Notes: generated by a model not told the origin, from the letters alone. A stretch of 64,000 nt of DNA from JAJZNI01 sp035624785 (GCA_035624785.1 DASPQV010000051.1:124001-188000), one strand, 5' to 3'. Numbered from the stretch's first letter, positions 50,489-59,162 are shown. Numbers and translations: made by a program.

Positions 50489-52144
50489 ATGGACGACAAG
50501 GTCATCGTCGACCTCCTCGGCCAGGTGGGCAATCTTTTCACGTCCAGCCTCGAGCTGAAGGAGACGATCGACTTCATGCTCAAGGCGGCCAGCGACCTGG
50601 TGGCCTGCGACGCCGCCACTGTCTTCCTGGTCGACCCGGACGAGCGCAGCCTCTCCGCGATCGCCACCTTCCCGTTCGCCGAGGCGGTCGGCCGGGTGGC
50701 CCGGTTCAAGCTGGGTGAGGGCATCGTCGGCTGGGCCGCCAAGCAGCGGAAGATCGTCTCGGTCGGCGACGCCACCCAGGACAGCCGGTTCAAGAACCTG
50801 GAGATGGGCTACGCACCGCGCTCGGTCCTGATCATGCCCCTGGAGTCGCCGCGCCGCCTGGTGGGTGCCCTGACCATCGCCCGCAAGGAGGTCCGCCCCT
50901 TCACCTCGATCGAGCAGGCGCTGATGCAGATCATCGCCAGCCAGGCGGCCATCTCGGTGGACAACGCCCGCCTCTACGCCGCCCAGAAGCGGCAGCTCAA
51001 GGAGATCGCCGACCGGACCCGGGAGCTGGAGGTCGCCAACGCCCACATCGCCGAGATCTCCCGGCTGAAGAGCGAGTTCCTGGCCAACATGAGCCACGAG
51101 CTGCGCACCCCCCTCAATGCCATCCTGGGATTCAGCGAGATCCTCAAGGACAACCTGGTCCAGCTCTCCGAGGAGCAGCGCCACGAGTGCCTGGAGAACA
51201 TCCACGCCAGCGGCAAGCACCTGCTGGAGCTGGTCAACGACGTCCTCGACCTCTCCAAGATCGAGGCCGGCCGGATGGAGCTGGCCTACGACCGCTTCGG
51301 GGTCGCCACCGCCGTCCGCGAGGTTCACAACGTCATCCGCTCGCTCAGCGAGCGCCGGGACATCGACCTCGAGATCAGCGTCGACCCCGACGACCTGGAG
51401 GTGCGGGCGGACAAGAGCAAGTTCAAGCAGATCCTCTACAACCTGCTCTCCAACGCCATCAAGTTCACTGCCCAGGGAGGCCGTGTCTGGGTCGCCGCCC
51501 GGCCCGAGAACGGCTGGCTGGTGACCGACGTCGGCGACACCGGGGTGGGCATCCCCCGCGAGTACCACGAGCGGATCTTCGACGAGTTCTACCAGCTCGA
51601 CACCGCCACCACCCGGCAGGTCGAGGGCACCGGTCTCGGCCTGTCGCTGACCCGCCGCCTGGTCGAGCTCCACGGCGGGGACATCCGGGTCGAGTCCGAG
51701 GTCGGGCGCGGATCGGTGTTCACCTTCCAGCTTCCCCTGCTCGGCATGGAGCCCCAGAACGGCCGGGTCCACAACCGGATCCTGCTGGTCGAGGACAATG
51801 CCAGCAGCCGCCAGCTCGCCAAGATGGTGCTCAACGGAAGCGGCTTCGACGTCGACATCGCCGCCGACGGCGCCGAGGGTCTGCGGAAGGCCCGCTCCAC
51901 GCTCTACGACCTGGTGCTGATGGACGTGGAGCTCCCCGGGATGGATGGGCTGACCGTCACCCGGATGCTAAAGTCCGACCCCAAGACGGCCGACGTGCCC
52001 GTGGTCGCCCTGACCGCCAATGCCATGAAGGGCGACGAGCAGGCAGCGCTTGCCGCCGGTTGTTCCGGGTACATATCCAAACCCATCGAGGTAGCGAGCT
52101 TCGTGCAACGCATCGCCAACTACCTGGAGCCGGCCGCGTCATGA
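50489..52144 (+). CDS. Cytoplasmic hybrid histidine kinase (GAF-HisKA-HATPase-REC)
   Basis: A 551-residue soluble hybrid kinase. A GAF domain covers about residues 15-165, a coiled-coil linker follows, then HisKA with His203 (MSHELRTPLNA), HATPase (NLLSNAIKF, VGDTGVGI, GTGLGLSL) and a C-terminal receiver with Asp479 (LMDVELPG) and conserved Lys (YISKPIE). No membrane helix, so it senses an internal signal. ATG 50489 is used: TATACT (50475-50480) ends 8 bases before it, with a TTGCAG possible -35 at 50454. It overlaps a PhoB-type regulator by ATGA, so the pair is a cognate system. Confidence 0.92.
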   Translation: MDDKVIVDLLGQVGNLFTSSLELKETIDFMLKAASDLVACDAATVFLVDPDERSLSAIATFPFAEAVGRVARFKLGEGIVGWAAKQRKIVSVGDATQDSRFKNLEMGYAPRSVLIMPLESPRRLVGALTIARKEVRPFTSIEQALMQIIASQAAISVDNARLYAAQKRQLKEIADRTRELEVANAHIAEISRLKSEFLANMSHELRTPLNAILGFSEILKDNLVQLSEEQRHECLENIHASGKHLLELVNDVLDLSKIEAGRMELAYDRFGVATAVREVHNVIRSLSERRDIDLEISVDPDDLEVRADKSKFKQILYNLLSNAIKFTAQGGRVWVAARPENGWLVTDVGDTGVGIPREYHERIFDEFYQLDTATTRQVEGTGLGLSLTRRLVELHGGDIRVESEVGRGSVFTFQLPLLGMEPQNGRVHNRILLVEDNASSRQLAKMVLNGSGFDVDIAADGAEGLRKARSTLYDLVLMDVELPGMDGLTVTRMLKSDPKTADVPVVALTANAMKGDEQAALAAGCSGYISKPIEVASFVQRIANYLEPAAS

Positions 52145-52839
52145 GCGCCGGCGGCAAAACCCTCCTGATCGTCGAGGATGACCCCCCCAGCCGCGAGGTC
52201 GTCCGCCTCGCCGTGAGCGCCCAGAACCACACCCTCCTCGAGGCCGCCACCGGCATCGAGGGACTGCAGATGGCCCGCGAGCAGAACCCTGACCTGATCA
52301 TCCTCGATGTCAACCTGCCGGGGATGAGCGGGCTCGACGTCTGCCGGCGTCTGCGGTCCGAGGGCTCGCGGGTGCCCATCATCATGCTGACCGCCAAGAC
52401 CGACACCATCGACGTGGTGGTCGGACTTGAGCTGGGTGCCGATGACTACGTCACCAAGCCGTTCGAGGTCCGGGAGCTGATGGCCCGAATCGGCGCGCAC
52501 CTACGCCGCAGCGAGATTTCGGCGCAGGAGCAGCCGCGCGACAGATTCGAGTTCCCGGGCCTCACCATCGACCTCGGGCGCCGCCAGGTCTTCCGGGACG
52601 GCGAGGAGATCAACCTCACCCTCACCGAGTTCAACCTGCTGGCCCTGCTCGCCTCTCGGCCTGGACAGGTGATGAGCCGCGGAGAGCTGCTCCGTCGCGT
52701 CTGGGGCTACGAGGTCGAGATCGAGACGCGGACCGTCGACGCCCACGTCTACCGGCTCCGCCGCAAGATCGAGCCCGACGCCGAGAAGCCCACCTACATC
52801 CACTCGGTGCCGGGGATCGGGTACCGCTTCAGCGGATAG
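52141..52839 (+). CDS. OmpR/PhoB-family response regulator
   Basis: A 232-residue regulator: receiver domain (residues 5-120) with acidic pair in IVEDD, phosphoacceptor Asp56 (IILDVNLPG), Thr in MLTAK and Lys in VTKPF; then a winged-helix DNA-binding domain (about 132-230) ending IHSVPGIGYRFSG. The start ATG overlaps the hybrid kinase stop. It would receive phosphate from the upstream kinase, directly or through its receiver. Target genes are unknown; no gene with the same strand follows within the next kilobase. Confidence 0.95.
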   Translation: MSAGGKTLLIVEDDPPSREVVRLAVSAQNHTLLEAATGIEGLQMAREQNPDLIILDVNLPGMSGLDVCRRLRSEGSRVPIIMLTAKTDTIDVVVGLELGADDYVTKPFEVRELMARIGAHLRRSEISAQEQPRDRFEFPGLTIDLGRRQVFRDGEEINLTLTEFNLLALLASRPGQVMSRGELLRRVWGYEVEIETRTVDAHVYRLRRKIEPDAEKPTYIHSVPGIGYRFSG

Positions 52840-53024
52840 CCTGCCCGCGGCGGGGGAGCGGGGGGGACGTCGCCTCGTGCCCGCGCGCCCATCGTCGCCC
52901 GGTGTCACGTTCCGGGACGCCCAGGGCGGTTGCGGCTCACCCCCGCCTGGACGTCCGAGCCTCCGGCTTGCCCGCCTCGTTCCGTCGCGCCTAGTGCTGC
53001 GCCGTGAGCCATCCTCCGGTCGGC

Positions 53025-53933
53025 TCAGTAGATGAAGCCGACCAGGGACGGGTCCGAGTCCGAGATCGTGCGGCTGTCGATCCGGGCCCAGCCGCCGTAG
53101 TTCATCTCCTCGATCTGGAAGCTGCCGTCGAGGTTGACCTGGGTCACCAGGGCGACGTGGCCCAACGGCCAGTAATCGAACACGGCGATCGCGCCCGCCA
53201 CCGGGACGTCCCCCTCGGGCCGCAGGCCCCTGGCGTTCTCCCACCACGCGTCGGCGTTGCCGCTCCAGCTGACGTCGACGCGGCCGGCCACGTAGTAGGT
53301 GCACTGACCGTAGGGGAAGCCGTCGTGGCCGTGGCTGGGCGGCACCTCGGGCACCCCCGCGGCCTCAGGTATGAAGGCCGCCGAGTTCAGAGCCCCCATG
53401 GGGGCTGAGCTGATCGGCACCTGCAGGTACGTGCCGGCGGGCAGCGGGGTGTCGGCATCGAGGAGGTTGTAGGCGAGCACCGTGGTGGGGTCGAGGTGCA
53501 GCCGGCTGGCGAACTGGCTGGGTGTCTCGCCGGGAAGCACCTCGACCAGGGCGCCCGGCCCGGGGGGCAGCAGCACCTCGGAGCCCGGGCTGGGGGCGGA
53601 ACCGGCAACCAGGTCATTGGCCCACTGGATCGCCGAGGCGTCACGTCCGTACTCGGCTGCCAGGGAGGCCTCCGTCGCTCCCTGCGGAGCGATCACGGTG
53701 AGGGCGGGGCCCGGTGGGGGCGGGTCGGGGGGCGGTACGTCGATGACCGCACTGATGACCTCGGAGCCCTCCGGCAGCGGCGGGGGCGACGCGGCGGCCG
53801 GCAGGCGGGGGGCCACGAAGGGCAGGACGAAGGCGATCAGCACCACCCAGGCGTGGCGCAGCACGCGGTGACGCAACCCCAGGGCTGCGACGCCTCCCCT
53901 CACGGCGGATCGGGTGCGTTGAAGCCGCCTCAA
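53025..53933 (-). CDS. Secreted CHAP-domain cell-wall protein
   Basis: A 302-residue exported protein. A hydrophobic stretch (about 28-45, AWVVLIAFVLPFVAPRLPAAA) acts as signal peptide. Two LysM-like segments follow (EASLAAEYGRDASAIQWAN..., and VEVLPGETPSQFASRLHLDPTTVLAYN in part), then a CHAP domain with catalytic Cys211 (YGQCTYYVAGR) and His259 (GHVALVTQ). CHAP enzymes cut peptidoglycan stem peptides. The start is uncertain: TTG 53933 is the furthest upstream, a GTG about 23 codons in would still leave a good signal. TAGCCT at 53944-53949 lies 10 bases upstream of the TTG. Confidence 0.85.
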   Translation of the reverse strand: MRRLQRTRSAVRGGVAALGLRHRVLRHAWVVLIAFVLPFVAPRLPAAASPPPLPEGSEVISAVIDVPPPDPPPPGPALTVIAPQGATEASLAAEYGRDASAIQWANDLVAGSAPSPGSEVLLPPGPGALVEVLPGETPSQFASRLHLDPTTVLAYNLLDADTPLPAGTYLQVPISSAPMGALNSAAFIPEAAGVPEVPPSHGHDGFPYGQCTYYVAGRVDVSWSGNADAWWENARGLRPEGDVPVAGAIAVFDYWPLGHVALVTQVNLDGSFQIEEMNYGGWARIDSRTISDSDPSLVGFIY

Positions 53934-54091
53934 CAGGGCCGGGAGGCTAGCAAAGCGGGGCGGGACTCTTCAAGCCGCCCGGCGGATGCCCCCCGTGGCC
54001 ACCCGCCCGAGCCCCGACCGGAGCACGGCTCTGAAGGCGGTATATTCGATCGCAGCCTGACCTCGGCGTCAGCTTTCTGAGGAGCCCGGCG

Positions 54092-54505
54092 ATGTCCGAA
54101 CGACCCGCGGTGGGACGCCGCTACGCGGCGGTGCGCCAGCTCCTCGAGGGCGAGAGGGTCGGCAGCTTCGCGGCGGCGGTGAGCGGCGGCGATCCCGCCT
54201 TCGCCCCCGGCTCGGTGCCGCCCACCTTCGCGGCGGTCTACGGTCTCATGCCCACTCTCAGCCAGCTCTTCGCCGACCCCGACCTGGGCATCGACCTCGC
54301 CGGCCTCATCCATGCCGAGCAGAGCTTCGAGTGGCCTCACCCACCCCACGCCGGGGACGTCGTCGACGCCGTCCTGGAGATCGAGTCCCTGGAGAGACGG
54401 CGGGGGCTCACTATCCTCAGCCTCAGGTTGGAGGCGAGCAACCAGGCCGGTGAGGTGGTCTGCCGCGGGCGGTCCATGCTCCTCGCCCGGGGGAAGGGCG
54501 AGTGA
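54092..54505 (+). CDS. MaoC-like dehydratase, HadA-type (N-terminal hotdog)
   Basis: A 137-residue hotdog-fold protein resembling the HadA subunit of (3R)-hydroxyacyl-ACP dehydratases: PPTFAAVYGLM, HAEQSFEWPHPPHAGDVVDA and the final strand AGEVVCRGRSML. It lacks the catalytic His/Asp motif, which is supplied by the next gene. GAGGAG precedes the ATG by 6-9 bases, and TATATT (54041-54046) is a strong -10, with a leader of about 40 bases. It overlaps the HadB-like gene by GTGA. The pair likely dehydrates 3-hydroxyacyl-CoA or -ACP. Confidence 0.82.
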   Translation: MSERPAVGRRYAAVRQLLEGERVGSFAAAVSGGDPAFAPGSVPPTFAAVYGLMPTLSQLFADPDLGIDLAGLIHAEQSFEWPHPPHAGDVVDAVLEIESLERRRGLTILSLRLEASNQAGEVVCRGRSMLLARGKGE

Positions 54506-54930
54506 ACCCGCGGCCGTCCCTCCCCGCGTCCGTGGGAGACGAGATGGCCCCGCTCTCCAGACGGGTGACCCAGGAGCAGATCGCTGCCTACGCCGACGCC
54601 TCCGGGGACCGCAACCCCATCCACCTGGATCCCGGCTTCGCCCGGGCCGCCGGACTCCCGGGGACCATCGCCCACGGCCTGCTCGAGATGGCCATCCTCG
54701 CCGAGGCGGTGGGGCGCTGGGCGGGCGGCCATGACCGGCTCGCCAAGCTCGGCTGCCGATTCTCCAAACCGCTGCTTCCCGGCGAGACCCTGACCTGCAC
54801 GGGTCGGGTGATCGCCGTCGACGAGATCGCCGGCACCGCGACCCTGGCCGTGGAGGCCGTATCCAGCCGCGGTGACCGGGTGCTGACCCATGGCCGGGCG
54901 GTGGTCCGCCTCAGTGATCGACCCAATTGA
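54502..54930 (+). CDS. MaoC-like dehydratase, HadB-type catalytic subunit
   Basis: A 142-residue hotdog protein with the hydratase motif YADASGDRNPIHLD, whose Asp and His are the catalytic pair, and the GTIAHGLLEMAI segment. This matches HadB of the mycobacterial fatty-acid synthase II dehydratase. GTG 54502 overlaps the HadA-like stop. An acyl-CoA dehydrogenase follows after 10 bases, so the three genes are probably an operon for fatty-acid or branched-acyl turnover rather than mycolate synthesis. Confidence 0.87.
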   Translation: MNPRPSLPASVGDEMAPLSRRVTQEQIAAYADASGDRNPIHLDPGFARAAGLPGTIAHGLLEMAILAEAVGRWAGGHDRLAKLGCRFSKPLLPGETLTCTGRVIAVDEIAGTATLAVEAVSSRGDRVLTHGRAVVRLSDRPN

Positions 54931-54940
54931 GGAGTTCCCG

Positions 54941-56173
54941 ATGCCTCTGGACTTCAGCCTGACCACGGAGCAGGAGGACATCCGCCGGCTCGCCCATGAG
55001 TTCGCGGCCAACGAGATGCGTCCCAAGGCCGCCTACTACGACGAGCTGGAGGAGACCCCCTGGGATGTCATGAGCAAGGCCCACGAGCTGGGCCTGGACG
55101 CGTCGGCCGCGATGCCCGAGGAGTACGGCGGCGGGGGCATCGACTTCGTCAGCCAGCTGATCCTCACCGAGGAGCTGTCCTGGGGCGACGCCGGCATGGC
55201 GGTGGCGATCAACGGGACAGGTCTGGCCGGAGCCGCGATCGTGGCCATGGGCACCCAGGCTCAGAAGCGCAAGTACATCGGGACGCTGACCGATCCGGGC
55301 GAGCTGCGCATCGGTGCGATGGGGCTCACCGAGCCCAACTCGGGCTCCGACGCCCTGGCCCTGGAGACCACCGCCCGGGAGGTGGAGGGCGGCTGGCTGC
55401 TCAACGGGACCAAGCAGTTCTGCACCAACGGGGGCATCGCCGACATCCAGGTGGTCTTCGCGACCACCGACCGCAGCCTGGGGCCGGCCGGCATCGCCGG
55501 GTTCGTGATCGAGAAGGGGAATCCCGGGATGCGCCAGGGGCGCAAGGAGAAGAAGCTCGGGGTGCGCGCCTCTCACACCGGCCAGGTCATCCTCGAGGAC
55601 TGCTTCGTCCTCCGGGACGCCCGGCTGGGCATGGAGGAGGACGGCCGCGAGACCGGTCCCGGCGTCCTCGGCGCCCTGATGATGCTGGAGGCCACCCGGC
55701 CGCAGGTCGCGGCCGGCGCCCTGGGCATCGCCCGCGCCGCCTTCGAGTTCGCCCGCGACTACTCGCTGGAGCGCCAGGCGTTCGGCCGGCCCATCGCCCG
55801 CCACCAGGCCATCGCCTTCAAGCTCGCCGACATGGCGACCGAGATCGACGCCGCCCGGCTCCTGATCTGGCGGGCGGGCTGGATGATCCAGCAGGGCCTT
55901 CCCTTTGGCCGGGCTGAGGGATCGATGGCCAAGCTCTACGCCGGCGACATGGCGATGCGGGTGACCACCGACGCCGTCCAGATCCTGGGCGGCTACGGGT
56001 ACATCAAGGAGTACCCGGTGGAGCGCTTCATGCGGGATGCCAAGATCTACCAGATCTGGGAGGGCACCGCCGAGATCCAGCGGCTGGTCATCTCCCGCCA
56101 GCTCCTCGGGGAGAGGAGGGCGATCCAGCGCTCCGGGGCCTTCGCTGGGGAATCGCGCACCGCGGTGGGCTGA
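54941..56173 (+). CDS. Acyl-CoA dehydrogenase
   Basis: A 410-residue FAD enzyme that introduces the alpha-beta double bond in acyl-CoA and passes electrons to ETF. Family motifs: MGLTEPNSGSDALALET, GVRASHTGQVILEDCFV, ATRPQVAAGALGIARAAFE, LGGYGYIKEYPVERFMRDAK and the end IWEGTAEIQRLVISRQLL with catalytic Glu374. ATG 54941 is preferred, with GAGGAG 6 bases upstream. Substrate length cannot be deduced. Its neighbours (dehydratases, ETF at 48.5 kb) support beta-oxidation. Confidence 0.95.
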   Translation: MPLDFSLTTEQEDIRRLAHEFAANEMRPKAAYYDELEETPWDVMSKAHELGLDASAAMPEEYGGGGIDFVSQLILTEELSWGDAGMAVAINGTGLAGAAIVAMGTQAQKRKYIGTLTDPGELRIGAMGLTEPNSGSDALALETTAREVEGGWLLNGTKQFCTNGGIADIQVVFATTDRSLGPAGIAGFVIEKGNPGMRQGRKEKKLGVRASHTGQVILEDCFVLRDARLGMEEDGRETGPGVLGALMMLEATRPQVAAGALGIARAAFEFARDYSLERQAFGRPIARHQAIAFKLADMATEIDAARLLIWRAGWMIQQGLPFGRAEGSMAKLYAGDMAMRVTTDAVQILGGYGYIKEYPVERFMRDAKIYQIWEGTAEIQRLVISRQLLGERRAIQRSGAFAGESRTAVG

Positions 56174-56256
56174 GCCGAGCCATTCTACGGGGCCGGGTTC
56201 CAGGGCAGCCGGGAGCCGAGGCGTCAGGACCATCGGCGTCGGTGGCGCCGCGCTAA

Positions 56257-56274
56257 CGCAGCACTTTCGCTGCG
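56257..56274 (+). terminator. Hairpin after the acyl-CoA dehydrogenase gene
   Basis: CGCAGC (56257-56262) pairs with GCTGCG (56269-56274) around ACTTTC. There is no T-run, so it may be a weak terminator, an mRNA end stabiliser, or part of the upstream control region of the surface protein gene. Confidence 0.3.
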
Positions 56275-56308
56275 CTATCGGCGTTTCGTCACATCGTATC
56301 GGACGGTA

Positions 56309-56379
56309 CGTTACAAGCGTAACGAACAGTGCTATACTCCCGTACCGTGCTAAGGAGCCGATAGCTCCAAGAGCACGGT
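56309..56379 (+). promoter_or_regulatory. Promoter, operator palindrome and 5' hairpin of the surface protein gene
   Basis: TTACAA (56311-56316) and TATACT (56333-56338) form a promoter with a 16-base spacer. The inverted repeat CGTTAC-AAGC-GTAACG (56309-56324) covers the -35 box, an ideal repressor site. Transcription would start near 56344, exactly where a two-part hairpin begins: ACCGTGCT (56344-56351) pairs with AGCACGGT (56372-56379), and inside it GGAGC pairs with GCTCC around CGATA. The region is clearly less G+C-rich than its surroundings. Confidence 0.65.
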
Positions 56380-56417
56380 TTGCGGCGTAATACCCGTTCG
56401 GGAAAAAGGGGGAAGGT

Positions 56418-58163
56418 ATGCGAAGGTCTTTCGGCTCTATAGACGCGCGCCGTGGAGGGGGGCGGCTCGTCCGCTACCTGGGGATCGCCGGCATCGTCTC
56501 CCTGGTCGGTGGCGCCGCCTCCCTGGTCACTGCCGTCACCGTCCTGGCGTGGGATGGTCCGCCCCAGATCACGGCGCAGTGCGCTCAGAGTTCGAGCGAA
56601 TACACCTGGCAGGTGTCGTTCGGCCAGGTCGAGTCCAACTACAACGTGGACTACTCGTTCAACGGGAACGCCGAGCATCCCAGCTGGACCGCGGTGAGCT
56701 CGTCGACTCAGCCCTATTCGTTCAGCACGGATCGGGTGGACGGCAACCAGATCTGGGCCAGGTGGGACAGCGACCATGGGGCTGGTACGACCGGCCCAGT
56801 AACGGCGGACAGCACCTCGTGCCCCACGCCGAGCGTCACCACGGTTGTCTACGATCTCGCCACCGCGGCACCCTGGTCGGGCTCTGAGCTGGTGGGCGCG
56901 TCCGCCTATGACACCGCCACCGTGGCCTCGGTGCCGGACGCCGCGGTGCCCACCGGGAAGGTGACGTACACCTTCTTCACGAACCAGGACTGCACGCCCA
57001 GCGGCGACACCGAGCCTTGGACGGACACCGTCGCGATCGGCAGCGATGGATCGGTGCCCGACTCCGACGCCGTGAAGGACCTGGCCGCGGGTGGTTACTC
57101 GTTCCTGGCCGCCTACTCGGGAGACGAGAACTACCTCTCGTCCACCGGTGGGTGCGAGCCCTTCTCCGTGGCCAAGCATTCAACCACGGTAGCCACGAGC
57201 ATCTTCGACGCCCTCACCAGGGCTGCCTGGTCGGGCTCCGAGCTGGCGTGGGCGGAGGCCTACGACACGGCGACCGTCACCCCGGTGCCGGGGGACGAGG
57301 AGGGCGCTGACTACCAGACCTCGGCCACCCCCACCGAGGGGCTGACCGGGACGATCACGTACAAGTTCTTCAAGAACGGTACCTGCTCGGGTGACGCCAC
57401 GGAGGTGGACGCTGTCGCCCTCGAAAACGGGTCCGTCCCCCCGTCGAAGACCGAGGGACCGCTGCCGGTGGGCAGCTATTCGTTCCAGGCGACGTACTCC
57501 CTTGACGACTACTACGGCGACTCAACCAGCCCGTGCGAGCCGTTCTCGGTTGGCGGCAACTCGGTGACGCTGTCAACCACTGTCATGGATGCCGCCTCCG
57601 GCGCCCCGTGGGTGGGCAACGAGGTGACCGGCGCATCCGCCTACGACACCGCCACCGTGGCGGCGAAGGGGAGCTCGGATGATTCCGATGATCTGCCGAC
57701 GCCCAGTGGGACGGTGACATATCAGTTCTTCGACAACGGGACCTGCGCCGGCGAAGCGGTCGACTCGGTCACGGTCACCCTGACCGAGAGTGGCGCGGTA
57801 CCCAACTCGAAGAACGAGTCGGCGCTCACCGCCGGCAGCTACAGCTTCCTGGCCAGCTATTCGGGCGACACCTACTACGCCCCGTTGCCCGGAAGTTGCG
57901 AGCCCTTCAGGGTTGGCAGCCCGCCGGCCACTCCGACCCCCACGCCGACTCCGACTCCGACTCCGACCCCGACGCCCACGCCCACTCCCACCCCTACCCC
58001 CAGCCCCACTCCGACCGGCGGGGTGTCGGGTGTCACCACCCCGGGTACCGGTGCCGGACCGCAGGGCAACACCCTCTGGGTCCTGGGCGCGCTCCTCATC
58101 GTCCTCGGCTTCGGCCTCCTGACGGCGGGCCGTCTGGTGGGCAAGCCGGCAAAGCCGATCTGA
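56418..58163 (+). CDS. Surface protein with three Ig-like repeats and Pro-Thr stalk
   Basis: A 581-residue exported protein. An N-terminal hydrophobic segment (about 18-45) is the signal or anchor. Residues 137-245, 246-372 and 373-495 are three related repeats, each beginning TTVxDAxxxAPWxGxE, containing AYDTATV and G(K/T)(V/I)TYxFFxNxxC, and ending AxYSGDxYYxxxxxxCEPFxV; each has two Cys that could form a disulfide. A (Pro-Thr)n stalk (about 500-530) leads to a C-terminal helix (WVLGALLIVLGFGLLTAG) and a short basic tail. No LPXTG motif. Likely cell-surface adhesion or sheath protein. Ribosome site AAGGGGGAAGG precedes the ATG. Confidence 0.85.
   Translation: MRRSFGSIDARRGGGRLVRYLGIAGIVSLVGGAASLVTAVTVLAWDGPPQITAQCAQSSSEYTWQVSFGQVESNYNVDYSFNGNAEHPSWTAVSSSTQPYSFSTDRVDGNQIWARWDSDHGAGTTGPVTADSTSCPTPSVTTVVYDLATAAPWSGSELVGASAYDTATVASVPDAAVPTGKVTYTFFTNQDCTPSGDTEPWTDTVAIGSDGSVPDSDAVKDLAAGGYSFLAAYSGDENYLSSTGGCEPFSVAKHSTTVATSIFDALTRAAWSGSELAWAEAYDTATVTPVPGDEEGADYQTSATPTEGLTGTITYKFFKNGTCSGDATEVDAVALENGSVPPSKTEGPLPVGSYSFQATYSLDDYYGDSTSPCEPFSVGGNSVTLSTTVMDAASGAPWVGNEVTGASAYDTATVAAKGSSDDSDDLPTPSGTVTYQFFDNGTCAGEAVDSVTVTLTESGAVPNSKNESALTAGSYSFLASYSGDTYYAPLPGSCEPFRVGSPPATPTPTPTPTPTPTPTPTPTPTPTPSPTPTGGVSGVTTPGTGAGPQGNTLWVLGALLIVLGFGLLTAGRLVGKPAKPI
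57928..58018 (+). repeat. Hexanucleotide-type repeat coding the Pro-Thr stalk
   Basis: About fifteen units of CCGACT and its variants (CCCACG, CCGACC, CCCACC) encode alternating Pro and Thr. Stalks like this often vary in length between strains through slippage. The exact unit ACTCCG repeats several times in the first half and degenerates later. Confidence 0.85.
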
Positions 58164-58189
58164 CGCCCAGCCTGGGCTCCTGAGCACGA

Positions 58190-58216
58190 GAGGCCGGAGG
58201 AAGTTCCTCCGGCCTC
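58190..58216 (+). terminator. Strong palindromic hairpin after the surface protein gene
   Basis: GAGGCCGGAGGAA and TTCCTCCGGCCTC form 13 complementary bases around a single central base, so an 11-bp stem with a 5-base loop. It starts 26 bases after the stop codon and before the SDR promoter region. No long T-run follows, but stems this stable commonly end transcription in high-GC genomes. Confidence 0.6.
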
Positions 58217-58308
58217 CATCGTCTCCGGGAGCGGCCGCGGCGGGGCCGGGTGCCAGGTGCGGATAATCGGTGCCAGCGGGTCTCGTCTTGACCCGGGGGG
58301 AGACGGTG

Positions 58309-59142
58309 ATGTTCGACCTGAGCGGCAAGGTGGCGGTGGTGACGGGCGGCTCGCGCGGATTGGGGCGGGCTGACTGCCTGGCTCTGGCCCAGGCCGGGGC
58401 TGACGTGGTGGTGACCGACATCCTCCTGGAGTCGGATCCGGGCCTCCAGGGAGCCGCCGAGGCCTCCGAGTCGGCGCTCAACCAGCTGTTCACCTCCACC
58501 AGCGTGGTCTACGCGGAGAGCACCAGCGCCGAGATCCGGGCCATGGGGCGCCGCTCCCTGGCGCTCAAGATGGACGTCACCGACCGCCACCAGGTAGCCG
58601 CCGTGTTCGCGCAGGTCAAGCGCGAGTTCGGCGCCATCGACATCCTGGTCAACAACGCCGGGACTCTCGACCATGTGGGGCAGATCGAGAGCCAGAGCGA
58701 TGAGCTCTGGGCTCGCGACCTCCGGGTCAACCTCACCGGCGCCTACAACTGCACCAAGGCCGTCTGGCCCTACATGCGGGAGCAGAACTGGGGACGCATC
58801 ATCTTCATGTCATCGGTGGCCGGAACTCTGGGGGGCTTCGGCCAGGCCTCGTACTCCGCCACCAAGGCGGGCCTGATCGGGCTCGGCAAATCGATGGCCC
58901 TGGAGGGGGCGCGCTTCGGGATCACCTGCAACATCATCGCGCCCGGCATCATCGGTACCGAGGCGTTCAATGCCGGCAACCCCCGGATGAACGAGCGGAT
59001 GGTGCTGCGCACGGCGATGCGCAGCGCCGGCGAACCCCAGGATGTCGCCCACCTGGTGGTCTTCCTGGCGTCGCCGGAGTCCCGCTACATCACCGGTCAG
59101 GTGATCCACGTCGCCGGCGGCATCGACCTCTTCGTCTTCTGA
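58309..59142 (+). CDS. Short-chain dehydrogenase/reductase
   Basis: A 277-residue SDR. The coenzyme loop is VTGGSRGLGRADC, NNAG is present, and the catalytic residues are Ser169, Tyr182 and Lys186 (SASYSATKAG-type region). After strand 2 there is a roughly 25-residue insert (ESALNQLFTSTSVVYAEST in part) that recalls SDRs which keep a tightly bound NAD, such as the mycofactocin-coupled group; this is only a resemblance. ATG 58309 follows GGGGGGAG by 7 bases. A GH-like gene follows after 20 bases. Substrate unknown. Confidence 0.88.
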   Translation: MFDLSGKVAVVTGGSRGLGRADCLALAQAGADVVVTDILLESDPGLQGAAEASESALNQLFTSTSVVYAESTSAEIRAMGRRSLALKMDVTDRHQVAAVFAQVKREFGAIDILVNNAGTLDHVGQIESQSDELWARDLRVNLTGAYNCTKAVWPYMREQNWGRIIFMSSVAGTLGGFGQASYSATKAGLIGLGKSMALEGARFGITCNIIAPGIIGTEAFNAGNPRMNERMVLRTAMRSAGEPQDVAHLVVFLASPESRYITGQVIHVAGGIDLFVF

Positions 59143-59162
59143 ATCCGGGGGCGGGCGGTGCC

